A stretch of DNA of 64,000 nucleotides from NCBI GenBank assembly GCA_014843695.1, contig CM026390.1, forward strand, positions 58,895,053 to 58,959,052. The letters run 5' to 3'. A program made the position numbers and the translations under genes. The notes under the pieces were generated by a model. That model did not search any database. It was not told where the DNA came from and worked only from the letters and a program-made list of their open reading frames with translations. Shown one piece after another: positions 35,403 through 48,286 of the stretch (its first letter is position 1; each line of letters opens with the position of its first letter). The DNA comes from Archivesica marissinica (lineage: Eukaryota > Mollusca > Bivalvia > Venerida > Vesicomyidae).

Positions 35403-35970
35403 ACACTTTGCATACACATCCGAGTTCCAACTCACAATACCAACACTATGTCCCCATCCTACCACTGACCTTCTAGTACGTATACAGGCAATCATTCGTG
35501 GCAAGACACCATTGGGGCTGTGACCTTGTCAGTTAGTATTACAAGCGAGTTTCTCCCACAGAGGCTTGGGGTCTGGACAAGTGGTTTCAAGGAGAGAAAC
35601 TATATAAGCTCTGCTTCCGTTTTAATCCTTTCCTATTCCTTAAGTTTGTGTACATGTATATATTGTTTTGTAAATGTATATAGTGGAATAAATATGTTTA
35701 AACCAAGTGGTTTTGGGTTCAAAACTAATTTGTGTACGGGTTTTGAACCCAAAGCGACTTGTCCAGACGCCAAGTCTGTGGTTTCTCCCACACCGTTCGT
35801 ATAATGCAAAATGATGCATTACAAATACCTCGTTTTCCGGATTGATATGTACGTCGGAACGTTATTTACGGAGGATTACACTGCATTACCGTATTATAGT
35901 TTCTATATTAAGAGCGACAGTTATAAGGCATGTGCATACACATGTCCTTCCTAATGCTAATTGATTGCCA
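35403..35970. other. Inverted-repeat region, no gene
   Basis: CTTGGGGTCTGGACAAGTGG near 35565 pairs with ACTTGTCCAGACGCCAAG near 35757. Inside it TTTTGGGTTCAAAAC pairs with GTTTTGAACCCAAAG. This is a nested hairpin of about 210 bp. No coding sequence is supported. Confidence 0.55.
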
Positions 35971-38900
35971 CATGAAACGCGATCTATGGCACATAATGAT
36001 ATATGGCACATAATGATATATGGTACATTTGTCGAGATAGTTCATGAAACGCGATCTATGGCACATAATGATATATGGTACATAATGCATAAGATTATGG
36101 CACATAATGAGATATGGTACATTTGTCGAGATAGTTCATGAAACGCGATCTATGGCACATAATGATATATGGTACATAATGCATAAGATTATGGCACATA
36201 ATGAGATATGGTACATTTGTCGAGATAGTTCATGAAACGCGATCTATGGCACATAATGATATATGGTACATAATATGGCACATAATGATATATGGCACAT
36301 AATGAGATATGGTACATTTGTCGAGATAGTTCATGAAACGCGATCTATGGCACATAATGATATATGGTACATAATATGGCACATAATGATATATGGCACA
36401 TAATGAGATATGGTACATTTGTCGAGATAGTTCATGAAACGCGATCTATGGCACATAATGATATATGGTACATAATATGGCACATAATGATATATGGCAC
36501 ATAATGAGATATGGTACATTTGTCGAGATAGTTCATGAAACGCGATCTATGGCACATAATGATATATGGTACATAATATGGCACATAATGATATATGGCA
36601 CATAATGAGATATGGTACATTTGTCGAGATAGTTCATGAAACGCGATCTATGGCACATAATGATATATGGTACATTTGTCGAGATAGTTCATGAAACGCG
36701 ATCTATGGCACATAATGATATATGGTACATTTGTCGAGATAGTTCATGAAACGCGATCTATGGCACATAATGATATATGGTACATTTGTCGAGATAGTTC
36801 ATGAAACGCGATCTATGGCACATAATGATATATGGTACATTTGTCGAGATAGTTCATGAAACGCGATCTATGGCACATAATGATATATGGTACATTTGTC
36901 GAGATAGTTCATGAAACGCGATCTATGGCACATAATGATATATGGTACATTTGTCGAGATAGTTCATGAAACGCGATCTATGGCACATAATGATATATGG
37001 TACATTTGTCGAGATAGTTCATGAAACGCGATCTATGGCACATAATGATATATGGTACATTTGTCGAGATAGTTCATGAAACGCGATCTATGGCACATAA
37101 TGATATATGGTACATAATGATATATGGCACATAATGATATATGGTATATTTGTCGAGATAGTTCATGAAACGCGATCTATGGCACATAATGATATATGGT
37201 ACATTTGTCGAGATAGTTCATGAAACGCGATCTATGGCACATAATGATATATGGTACATTTGTCGAGATAGTTCATGAAACGCGATCTATGGCACATAAT
37301 GATATATGGTACATTTGTCGAGATAGTTCATGAAACGCGATCTATGGCACATAATGATATATGGTACATTTGTCGAGATAGTTCATGAAACGCGATCTAT
37401 GGCACATAATGATATATGGTACATTTGTCGAGATAGTTCATGAAACGCGATCTATGGCACATAATGATATATGGTACATTTGTCGAGATAGTTCATGAAA
37501 CGCGATCTATGGCACATAATTATATATTGTACATAATGATATATGGTACATTTGTCGAGATAGTTCATGAAACGCGATCTATGGCACATAATGATATATG
37601 ACATTTGTCGAGATAGTTCATGAAACGCCATCTATGGCACATAATGATATATGGTACATTTGTCGAGATAGTTCATGAAACGCGATCTATGGCACATAAT
37701 GATATATGGTACATTTGTCGAGATAGTTCATGAAACGCGATCTATGGCACATAATGATATATGGTACATTTGTCGAGATAGTTCATGAAACGCGATCTAT
37801 GGCACATAATGATATATGGTACATTTGTCGAGATAGTTCATGAAACGCGATCTATGGCACATAATGATATATGGTACATTTGTCGAGATAGTTCATGAAA
37901 CGCGATCTATGGCACATAATGATATATGGTACATTTGTCGAGATAGTTCATGAAACGCGATATATGGCACATAATGATATATGGTACATAATGATATATG
38001 GCACATAATGATATATGGTATATTTGTCGAGATAGTTCATGAAACGCGATCTATGGCACATAATGATATATGGTACATTTGTCGAGATAGTTCATGAAAC
38101 GCGATCTATGGCACATAATGATATATGGTATATTTGTCGAGATAGTTCATGAAACGCGATCTATGCGGCACATAATGATATATGGTACATTTGTCGAGAT
38201 AGTTCATGAAACGCGATCTATGGCACATAATGATATATGGTACATTTGTCGAGATAGTTCATGAAACGCCATCTATGGCACATAATGATATATGGTACAT
38301 TTGTCGAGATAGTTCATGAAACGCGATCTATGGCACATAATGATATATGGTACATTTGTCGAGATAGTTCATGAAACGCGATCTATGGCACATAATGATA
38401 TATGGTACATAATGATATATGGCACATAATGATATATGGTATATTTGTCGAGATAGTTCATGAAACGCGATCTATGGCACATAATGATATATGGTACATT
38501 TGTCGAGATAGTTCATGAAACGCGATCTATGGCACATAATGATATATGGTATATTTGTTGAGATAGTTCATGAAACGCGATCTATGCGGCACATAATGAT
38601 ATATGGTACATTTGTCGAGATAGTTCATGAAACGCGATCTATGGCACATAATGATATATGGTACATTTGTCGAGATAGTTCATTAAACGCCATCTATGGC
38701 ACATAATGATATATGGTACATTTGTCGAGATAGTTCATGAAACGCGATCTATGGCACATAATGATATATGGTACATTTGTCGAGATAGTTCATGAAACGC
38801 GATCTATGGCACATAATGATATATGGTACATTTGTCGAGATAGTTCATGAAACGCGATATATGGCACATAATGATATATGGTACATTTGTCGAGATAGTT

Positions 38901-40940
38901 CATGAAACGCGATCTATGGCACATAATGATATATGGTACATTTGTCGAGATAGTTCATGAAACGCGATCTATGGCACATAATGATATATGGTACATTTGT
39001 CGAGATAGTTCATGAAACGCGATCTATGGTACATAATGATATATGGTACATTTGTCGAGATAGTTCATGAAACGCGATCTATGGCATACATAATGATATA
39101 TGGTACATTTGTCGAGATAGTTCATGAAACGCGATCTATGGCACATAATGATATATGGTACATTTGTCGAGATAGTTCATGAAACGCGATCTATGGCACA
39201 TAATGATATATGGTACATTTGTCGAGATAGTTCATGAAACGCGATCTATGGCACATAATGATATATGGTACATTTGTCGAGATAGTTCATGAAACGCGAT
39301 CTATGGCACATAATGATATATGGTACATTTGTCGAGATAGTTCATGAAACGCGATCTATGGCACATAATGATATATGGTACATTTGTCGAGATAGTTCAT
39401 GAAACGCGATCTATGGCACATAATTATATATTGTACATAATGATATATGGTACATTTGTCGAGATAGTTCATGAAACGCGATCTATGGCACATAATGATA
39501 TATGGTACATTTGTCGAGATAGTTCATGAAACGCGATCTATGGCACATAATGATATATGGTACATTTGTCGAGATAGTTCATGAAACGCGATCTATGGCA
39601 CATAATGATATATGGTACATTTGTCGAGATAGTTCATGAAACGCGATCTATGGCACATAATGATATATGGTACATTTGTCGAGATAGTTCATGAAACGCG
39701 ATCTATGGCACATAATGATATATGGTACATTTGTCGAGATAGTTCATGAAACGCGATCTATGGCACATAATGATATATGGTACATTTGTCGAGATAGTTC
39801 ATGAAACGCGATCTATGGCACATAATGATATATGGTACATTTGTCGAGATAGTTCATGAAACGCGATATATGGCACATAATGATATATGGTACATAATGA
39901 TATATGGCACATAATGATATATGGTATATTTGTCGAGATAGTTCATGAAACGCGATCTATGGTACATAATGAGATATGGTACATTTGTCGAGATAGTTCA
40001 TGAAACGCGATCTATGGTACATAATGAGATATGGTACTTTTGTCGAGATAGTTCATGAAACGCGATCTATGGCACATAATGATATATGGTACATTTGTCG
40101 AGATAGTTCATGAAACGCGATCTATGGCACATAATGATATATGGTACATTTGTCGAGATAGTTCATGAAACGCGATCTATGGCACATAATGATATATGGT
40201 ACATTTGTCGAGATAGTTCATGAAACGCGATCTATGGCACATAATGATATATGGTACATTTGTCGAGATAGTTCATGAAACGCGATCTATGGCACATAAT
40301 GATATATGGTACATTTGTCGAGATAGTTCATGAAACGCGATATATGGCACATAATGATATATGGTACATTTGTCGAGATAGTTCATGAAACGCGATCTAT
40401 GGCACATAATGATATATGGTACATTTGTCGAGATAGTTCATGAAACGCGATCTATGGTACATAATGAGATATGGTACATTTGTCGAGATAGTTCATGAAA
40501 CGCGATCTATGGCACATAATGATATATGGTACATTTGTCGAGATAGTTCATGAAACGCGATCTATGGCACATAATGATATATGGTACATTTGTCGAGATA
40601 GTTCATGAAACGCGATCTATGGCACATAATGATATATGGTACATTTGTCGAGATAGTTCATGAAACGCGATCTATGGCACATAATGATATATGGTACATT
40701 TGTCGAGATAGTTCATGAAACGCGATCTATGGCACATAATGATATATGGTACATTTGTCGAGATAGTTCATGAAACGCGATCTATGGCACATAATGATAT
40801 ATGGTACATTTGTCGAGATAGTTCATGAAACGCGATCTATGGCACATAATGATATATGGTACATTTGTCGAGATAGTTCATGAAACGCGATCTATGGCAC
40901 ATAATGATATATGGTACATTTGTCGAGATAGTTCATGAAA
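35971..40940. repeat. 55-bp minisatellite array, about 5 kb
   Basis: The unit is GGCACATAATGATATATGGT, ACATTTGTCGAGATAGTTCA, TGAAACGCGATCTAT. Near the left edge a 101-bp version with extra CACATAATGATATATGG modules repeats at least three times (36230-36620). A 421-bp higher-order repeat is marked by CTATGCGG at 38161 and 38582 and by a second marker at 37981 and 38402. Frames of 60-63 codons are repeat artefacts. Confidence 0.97.
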
Positions 40941-41317
40941 TGGGAAGTAGGGTTAATAATGTCAGTGATGAAAGTGTATGAAAATCTGTGGCAGAATAAA
41001 TTGCTAAACACTATGACGAAAATCAGCTAAATTACAGCCAGTGGCTTATATGTTAGATGTGTCCGTGATAACTGTTGATATGTCTTAAATCAAGCAACCC
41101 ATCGTCGACGTGTTTGCAACAAAGTCCTGTTATCTGCCAAGCTCATCTTATTACATTGCGAAATGCCCGTGGTATCAATATATAGATGCTTTGTGAAAGT
41201 GGTAGTGTGCGTTTTTAAGTGGATTAAACAGGAAAACTGTGAATAACATATTCAACGTCTTTGTTGTTGTTTTATTTTGACTTATATCATATGGCGAGTC
41301 TACAGCTACCGTTATTA
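40941..41317. other. Unassigned sequence
   Basis: No gene or repeat was recognised between the 55-bp array and the SINE cluster. Confidence 0.4.
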
Positions 41318-41605
41318 ACAGACGGATCTGTAGTCCAGTGGTAACACGCTGGACTGGTAATTTAGGGATCGCCGGGTCGATCCCCGTCTGACCATAATAA
41401 AATTAACAGTCTTGAGATGGGACGTCAAGCCGAGGTCTCGTGTCGGTGCTTTAAACCGTGCACGTAAAAGAACCAGAGGAGATTCTGGAATGGGTCTCTG
41501 TCTGTATCATTGCACTATCCTCCAAAAATCTAAAATGACTAATCTCTTCAGGAGGCGTCGCTCATATGGACAACCGGTAGCGACGATAAATAATTGTAAA
41601 ACGCA
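41318..41605 (+). mobile_element. SINE family C copy, full length
   Basis: ACAGACGGATCTGTAGTCCA, a mutated B box (GGGTCGATCCCCG), the full body and the CAACCGGTAGCGACGATAAA tail are present. It is the first of three same-strand copies in about 960 bp. Confidence 0.9.
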
Positions 41606-41661
41606 CGTATATTGATGGACGCTCAGCTCCGTTCGACAGTCTAAAAAAGCACCACAGAATG

Positions 41662-41930
41662 ACAGACATGCTATGTAGTTCAGTGTTTAACAAGCTGGAC
41701 TGGTACTCCCTGTCTGACACTAATACAATTAACAGTCTTTCAGTTGGGACTTTAAACCGATGTCTCGTGTCGGTGCTTTACACCGTGCACTTAAAAGAAC
41801 CAGAATTGGTCTCTGTCTGTATCATTGCACTATTCTCCAACAATCTAAAATGACTAATCTCTTCAGGAGTCGTCGCTCATATGGGCAACCGGTAGCGACG
41901 ATAAATAAATGTAAACCACAGACATGCTCA
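41662..41930 (+). mobile_element. SINE family C copy, B box deleted
   Basis: ATGTAGTTCAGTGTTTAACA and AAGCTGGACTGGTACTCCCT are joined directly to CTGTCTGACACTAATACAAT. The B-box segment is missing. Body and tail are intact. Confidence 0.85.
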
Positions 41931-41987
41931 GATGAAAGATATTGCTTGCCTACGTATAACCCACATCAACGTTACATTTTGATGAAC

Positions 41988-42280
41988 AGACTGATCTGTA
42001 GTCCAGTGGTAACCCGTTGGACTGGTAATCCAGGGATCGCAGGTTCGATCCCCCGTCTGACCCTAATAAAATTAACAGTCTTTCAGATGGGACGTTAAAC
42101 CGAGGTCTCGTGTCGGTGCTTTACACCGTGCACGTAAACGAACCAGAGGAGATTCTGGAATGGGTATCTTTCTGTATCATGCACTATCCTCCAAAATCTA
42201 AAATAACTAATCTCTTCAGGAGGCGTCGTTCATATGGGCAACCGGTAGCGACGATAAATAAACGTAAAAACACAAAACAC
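41988..42280 (+). mobile_element. SINE family C copy, full length
   Basis: ACTGATCTGTAGTCCAGTGG, B box GGTTCGATCCCCC, GGGACGTTAAACCGAGGTCT and CAACCGGTAGCGACGATAAA are all present. It is the third copy of the cluster. Confidence 0.92.
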
Positions 42281-42442
42281 ATTTTGATGAACACTGTGTC
42301 CCGATTGATGATCACAGTTGGTCGTTACTTTCGAAACATTGACGATTTCCAAATGTATGGTGTAAGGGAGACAACACTCACAACACTAGATGAAGTCCAA
42401 TACATTTGGTGAATGGTCAATACTAGCATAGTATAGCATGTG

Positions 42443-42650
42443 GAAGTCGTGATAGCGCAGTGGATGCGCGTTCGCTTCAGGTGCGAAAGGTCACGAGTTC
42501 GAGCCCCTCTGGAGTGATTGTACCCTTAGGCAAGGCATTTAAATTCCACGTTGCCTTTTCTCCCTCGTGGCGATTGATTCCATCAGGAATGAGGTCTCGA
42601 GAGTGATTAATATAAGTTGTAATAACTTGTTTCGCAATCGAGCTAAAGAA
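42443..42650 (+). mobile_element. SINE family B copy
   Basis: GGAAGTCGTGATAGCGCAGT, GCGTTCGCTTCAGGTGCGAA, B box GAGTTCGAGCCCC, TACCCTTAGGCAAGGCATTT, CTCCCTCGTGGCGATTGATT and tail CGAGAGTGATTAATATAAGT with GCAATCGAGCTAAAG. The copy is almost complete. Confidence 0.92.
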
Positions 42651-42795
42651 ATAGCAAATGTAGCTGTTTGGATAGCTTAATTTTTGTAAAATATTCGACA
42701 GACATTCCCATTCTAGTTGTAGATACAGCACAGTACTTTATATTGAAACATTAAAACCGTCTCCCTACTATTCACGTGTAGTATTTGTTTTCCAG

Positions 42796-43068
42796 GGAGC
42801 ACAGGTCGATCCCCCGTCGGTATGCAGGGTCGATCCCCCGTCTGACCCTAATAAAATTAACATTCTTTCGGATGGGACTTTAAACCGAGGTCGCGTGTGT
42901 GTGCTTTACATCGTGCATGTAAAAGGCCCAGAGGACACTCTGGAATGGGTTTCTGTCTGTATCGATGCACTATCCTCCAAAAATCTAATCTGACTAATCT
43001 CTTCAGGGAAATCTCATATGGGCGTAGCGACCGGTAGCGACGATACATAAATGTAAAACAAACACACA
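42796..43068 (+). mobile_element. SINE family C copy, truncated with doubled B box
   Basis: CACAGGTCGATCCCCCGTCG and GCAGGGTCGATCCCCCGTCT give two B-box segments in tandem. The body and a rearranged tail (GGGCGTAGCGACCGGTAGCG) follow. Confidence 0.85.
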
Positions 43069-44111
43069 CGGTTTTGTTATTTTAAGTTGTGAATAATAAA
43101 ATATCGACACGGATGCGTAATAATCTATAGTATTGCGTTGCACTGAACATGTTGTTGGGTTTCCAAAAAACTATTACGCATAACATGATAAGCTATTTAT
43201 ATGACATATCAGTCGCCATGACATATCAGTTATTTATAGCACACAATAATCCAGCTTACCTAGTATCAACGTCACATTGGTTTTGACGGCGTATGAACAT
43301 ACATCATCCCTATATTACGATATCATCTGAGTAGTCATGGACATATAGCAGCCACATCGTGTCTAGATAACCGTCATAGAGCGAAGACCTTTGACAATCG
43401 AACGCTCCCTACCCCACCCCCTGTGCATTGACGGTACTAGTCTGTGGATCTCAAATACTTTTGCGTTGAACTGCAGCCGCTGCACAATCGATTGGTGTTG
43501 TCTGGTGAATACAATATATCTTTATTACATAAGATAAGCCGATGACTGCGGGTTTTAAGAGTAAATGCGTCATATCGTGTACTAATCAGTATTTAACTAA
43601 ATGTGTTGTAAATGAGAAACATTAGTCAGTTACTGCCCCTGAATACTCCTAATAGTATATTGGTCCTCTTAATTGGTTTCTTCTCTTTGTATCGTTGTTT
43701 CCTTTGCACCACATGTTTTCCATTTTTATCCGTATTCTCGTCTTATAATTATGAAATTATTAAATCTCGACAGATATCCTTTAGCATGTCCAATGGATAC
43801 CTTACTGTAAAAATTGGTTCAATTAAATAACACGATTTTGATAAAATTACACTTATCCTAACGCAACATCTGTTTAGACGACAACTTACAAGTAAAAACA
43901 AAAGATTCCAACTAAAAGGACCAATATACATTTAGGGATAAATCTGACTTTATCCATCAAGGGAGGTAATAGAAAAACCAGTAATGTCTCTCATTGCGTT
44001 CTTTCGTATCTCATTTAGTAATCACTAAAGTCGCATAGCATTCTAGCCATTCATGTTCACTATCGTTGGATTTAACCGTATTGTATTGCATATGTAACCC
44101 ATTAGACATTG
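43069..44111. other. Unassigned sequence
   Basis: No gene is supported. A 72-codon frame at 43612-43830 is rich in hydrophobic residues but has no recognised family or splice context. Confidence 0.35.
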
Positions 44112-44325
44112 GGCTGTCCGATTAGCGCAGTGGTTAGCGCACTCGCTTCGATCCTCGGACCGGGAGGTATGTGAGATGGTACGGTGGTCGCCAGCTCGAA
44201 CAGGTGTGTTTTCTCCGGGTATTCCGGTTTCCTCCCAAATGAATGACAACATATACGATTTCATCCGTGATAACGAGAGTGATTAAAAAGTTGTTAAAAC
44301 TTGCTTCGCAGTCGTAAAATTTAAG
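44112..44325 (+). mobile_element. SINE family A copy with head deletion
   Basis: GGGCTGTCCGATTAGCGCAG and GTTAGCGCACTCGCTTC join directly to GATCCTCGGACCGGGAGGTA. About 20 bp including half the B box is deleted. The body and the GAGAGTGATTAAA tail are present. Confidence 0.88.
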
Positions 44326-44455
44326 TTTAAACTTAAATCCATTAAACAGTACAGTTTTATAAGACCAACATGGCAAAAAGGCCGGGCCGCAAGTTATAAC
44401 AAACATTAAAAATCAGCCCTCCTATGAAAAAGGTGGTTTCTAGAATATTCTAGTG

Positions 44456-44655
44456 TTTGTTTTGTGATTTCCAGAGTCTCCTCTGGTTCTTTTATGTGTA
44501 CCGTGTAAAGCACTGATTAAGGTATCATCCAACAGATTATGATATTAGTCATTTAAGTAATGATATTAGTCATTTAAGTATTGTGTAGCGATCAATCGAA
44601 CCTGAGATACCTGATTTACGAGCCCAGAGGTTGGACCACTGGATCACTGATCTGC
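44456..44655 (-). mobile_element. SINE family C copy with alternative 3' end
   Basis: The minus strand ends CCAGAGGAGACTCTGGAAAT-CACAAAACAAACA instead of the usual GGAATGGGTCTCTG tail. A duplicated TGATATTAGTCATTTAAGTA lies inside. The copy at 45949-46132 has the same unusual end. Confidence 0.75.
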
Positions 44656-44666
44656 TACATGATAGA

Positions 44667-45890
44667 GACTGGACATCTGATCTCCCTTGTATGTGTATAG
44701 TATATACTGGGCAGATGATCTCCCCTATATATGTACAGTATAGACTGGGCAGATGATCTCCCCTATATATGTACAGTATAGACTGGGCAGATGATCTCCC
44801 CTATATATGTACAGTATAGACTGGGCAGATGATCTCCCCTATATATGTACAGTATAGACTGGGAAGATGATCTCCCCTATATATGTACAGTATAGACTGG
44901 GCATATGATCTCCCCTATATATGTACAGTATAGACTGGACAGATGATCTCCCCTATATATGTACAGTATAGACTGGACACCTGATCTCACCGGTATGTGT
45001 ATATATAGACGCAATGATCTCCCCTATATATGTAAGTATAGACTGGGCAGATGATCTCCCCTATATATGTACAGTATAGACTGGGCAGATGATCTCCCCT
45101 ATATATGTACAGTATAGACTGGGCAGATGATCTCCCCTATATATGTACAGTATAGACTGGGAAGATGATCTCCCCTATATATGTACAGTATAGACTGGGC
45201 ATATGATCTCCCCTATATATGTACAGTATAGACTGGACAGATGATCTCCCCTATATATGTACAGTATAGACTGGACACCTGATCTCACCGGTATGTGTAT
45301 AGTATAGACTGGGCAGATGATCTCCCCTATATATGTACAGTATAGACTGGGCAGATGATCTCCCCTATATATGTACAGTATAGACTGGACACCTGATCTC
45401 ACCGGTATGTGTACAGTATAGACTGGACACCTGATCTCACCTGTATGTGTATAGTATAGACTGGGCAGATGATCTCCCCTATATATGTACAGTATAGACT
45501 GGACAGATGATCTCCCCTATGTATGTACAGTATAGACTGGGCAGATGATCTCCCCTATATATGTACAGTATAGACTGGGCATATGATCTCCCCTATATAT
45601 GTACAGTATAGACTGGACAGATGATCTCCCCTATATATGTATAGTATAGACTGGGCAGATGATCTCCCCTATATATGTACAGTATAGACTGGACACCTGA
45701 TCTCACCGGTATGTGTATAGTATAGACTGGGCATATGATCTCCCCTATATATGTACAGTATAGACTGGGCAGATGATCTCCCCTATATATGTACAGTATA
45801 GACTGGGCAGATGATCTCCCCTATATATGTATAGTATAGACTGGGCAGATGATCTCCCCTATATATGTACAGTATAGACTGGACATATGA
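44667..45890. repeat. 38-bp minisatellite array, about 32 copies
   Basis: The unit is GACTGGGCAGATGATCTCCC then CTATATATGTACAGTATA. A variant subunit ACACCTGATCTCACCGGTAT-GTG recurs at uneven spacing. The array lies between two like-oriented SINE C copies that share an unusual 3' end. Confidence 0.96.
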
Positions 45891-45948
45891 TCTATCGTGG
45901 ATATGAATAGTAAAGATGGCATCTAATACCCCGATATAGATCCCACTA

Positions 45949-46132
45949 ATGTTTGTTTTGTGATTTCCAGAGTCTCCTCTGGTTCTTTTACGTGCACGAT
46001 GTAAAGCACCGACACGAGACCTCGGTTTAACGTCCCATCTGAAAGACTGTTAATTGTATTATGGTCAGACGGGGGATCGAACCTGCGATCCCTGGATTAC
46101 CAGTCCAGCGTTTAACGTCCCATCTGAAAGAC
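45949..46132 (-). mobile_element. SINE family C copy with alternative 3' end
   Basis: The B box GGTTCGATCCCCC complement is present, with GAGGTCTCGTGTCGGTGCTT, AGAACCAGAGGAGACTCTGG and AAATCACAAAACAAACA. The 5' end is rearranged: AACGTCCCATCTGAAAGACT occurs twice. Confidence 0.8.
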
Positions 46133-46270
46133 TAATATTCTAGATATTGAACATATGCGTAAATAGAAAATCGAGTTGGAAAATGTATAGTTAATGAATG
46201 AAGCTCGAGAACAATATATTATATTATGGATAAATAATTAAATATATTTCTTAATTTATAGAGGATGGGA

Positions 46271-46410
46271 TGGCCAGTCTGTCGATTTTTCACTTTTTAT
46301 CTTCTGGCAAAATGATATGATCAGAAACTCAATACGGCCCAATTAATAGTATCGGTGTTAAAATATATTTATTTGACTGACCAGGAAAAATATATCGACG
46401 CCTGTTCCCA
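46271..46410 (+). mobile_element. 'AGCCTGGG' MITE, copy 2 (left arm of a larger inverted structure)
   Basis: GCCAGTCTGTCGATTTTTCA through GACTGACCAGGAAAAATATA and CGACGCCTGTTCCCAG. The inverted copy is at 47425-47552, and a LINE fragment lies between them. Confidence 0.78.
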
Positions 46411-46807
46411 GAATAAGAGGATGGCATAATTACATCTGAACCAATGCTCCCCCATTGATCATTTAATAGCCAACATTTAAATATTATTATGGCGAGACGG
46501 GGACTCGAACATCAGTTGGTGTTAGCCACTGGGTCACTGACCATTATTAATAGTGTCATGATTTCACGAAGAATCAATTGCGATATTAGTTATAGAGTTT
46601 CAAGAGTTTATTTCGAAATACAATGGGCAATATGCCCATGAGTACACATTATATACACATTACATACTTTCAAACGTGAACATTGGCACTGAGTGCCTTG
46701 TGTAAATATGTAATATAATTATATAGAGCAAATGTGCAAATAAAAACACGTGCAAATACAAAACGTTTACGATTGGCTAGCGTATAACGTATAATGAGAT
46801 ATGAACA

Positions 46808-47422
46808 CTAGTCATAGAACAGGTTGTTTCTGACTTGAAATGATATATACATAGCCAAATCTTTAATTATTATAACATTTTTTGAGGTCATCAATTCAAT
46901 AAATTTAGGAACATTTGGATTTCTCCAAAAGTATTTCTTAATATGTGTTTTTCTTAAATCGGTATATAGCTGACATTCTAAAACAAAGTGAAATTCATCT
47001 TCTAAAGTTAAACAATATCTACATTTTCTTTCTTCATATGGTATTGCTAAGGGTCTATGCCATCGACCAGTTTCTACTTCAAGTCTATGAGATGATACTC
47101 TGAAGCGTGACAATGCTATTCTAAATTTATCAATATTTACACCGTTCATATATGTCTGAAACTTGAAGTCTGCATATAAAACATAAGTTCTAGCCCTTGT
47201 GGAGTTACTCAATTCTGAAAACCAATTTTGCATAAAAATATCATTTAGTCTTTGTTTTGCTACACTTATAAACACATTCTTATTTCCGACTCCTTGGTTT
47301 AACCATACCTCATTAAATCCTAATGCTTGTAATAACTTTCTAATACCTGAAGCCCAATTACTATAATCTGGTCTAATTTCTATTTCACTATGCATCATAT
47401 ATAAGTCGTATACCATGCCCAT
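46808..47422 (-). pseudogene. LINE C-terminal fragment with CCHC-type motif
   Basis: The 204-codon minus-strand frame is the end of a non-LTR retrotransposon polyprotein. It contains WLNQGVGNKNVFISVAKQRL, NWFSELSNSTRAR, ALSRFRVSSHRLEVETGRWH and a Cys-x2-Cys-x7-His-x4-Cys cluster in KCRYCLTLEDEFHFVLECQL. A closing KFIELMTSKN-type block follows. The cluster matches the C-terminal zinc-binding region that follows reverse transcriptase in many LINE proteins. The reverse transcriptase itself is absent, so the piece is a 5'-truncated or captured fragment. Its frame is uninterrupted, which is unusual for a relic. It is flanked by inverted MITE copies. The first codons (MGMVYDLYMMH) run to within 3 bp of the right-hand MITE copy. 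Confidence 0.75.
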
Positions 47423-47424
47423 TA

Positions 47425-47552
47425 GCCTGGGAACAGGCGTCCATATATTTTAACACCGATACTATTAATTGGGCCGTGTTGAGTTTCTGATAATGTCATT
47501 TTGCCATAAGTTAAAAAGTGAAAAATCGACAGACTGGAACCCAGACTACATG
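47425..47552 (-). mobile_element. 'AGCCTGGG' MITE, copy 3 (right arm, inverted)
   Basis: AGCCTGGGAACAGGCGTCCA through CAATTAATAGTATCGGTGTT in reverse orientation, ending AATCGACAGACTGGAACCCA-GACT. It is the inverted partner of 46271-46410. Confidence 0.78.
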
Positions 47553-47944
47553 CCCATCCCAATTCTCGCGAAAAAGATAGCATGGGCTAATAATTATTAA
47601 AACGGGTAAAAATAAGTTTATTATCATTTATGTATGCATTACTTGACACACAGGATTATTTATTAAACCCTACGTATTGATTTGGCTTAGGCCTATTCCA
47701 AACCTATTTAAAGTAATGCTTGTAAATAACAGGTTATCGTTAGGCCATATTATTAATATACATTGGTATGTGTTAATCCAGTATTGGTAAATAAAGGCCA
47801 CAGTTATATATATCGCGTTTTAATAATACGAACACAGAAGTATCAGTCCGACGTGTTAACCACTGGACCATAGAGTGTATCGATTGTTGATATAACTTGT
47901 AACTTGTATTGTACCATAGCAACTTGATATTGTATCCATAAGGC

Positions 47945-48096
47945 TAGTCTGGGTTCCAGTCTGTCGATTTCTCACTAATTTACTTCTGGCAAAATGATTA
48001 CCAGGAATTCAATACGGCCCAATTAATGATCTCGATATTAAAATATATCCATATGACTGACCAGGCAAAATATATGAACGCCTGTTCCCACGTTAC
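47945..48096 (+). mobile_element. 'AGCCTGGG' MITE, copy 4
   Basis: AGTCTGGGTTCCAGTCTGTC, CAATACGGCCCAATTAATGA, GACTGACCAGGCAAAATATA and CGCCTGTTCCCACG. The ends are slightly decayed. Confidence 0.78.
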
Positions 48097-48286
48097 CATA
48101 AGGCAGTTAGTATAAAACAACAGTATACTTGAAGTGGGATCGCAGGATATATGTACACGGCGTTTTTTGATGCCTTAATTATGATCTATAAAATGTGTTT
48201 GTGTTTTACGTTTATTTACGTTGAATTAACAATGTAACCATGGTAATTAAGCAAAGTTAGTTGGCACAGAATAATCGAAGAAGACA

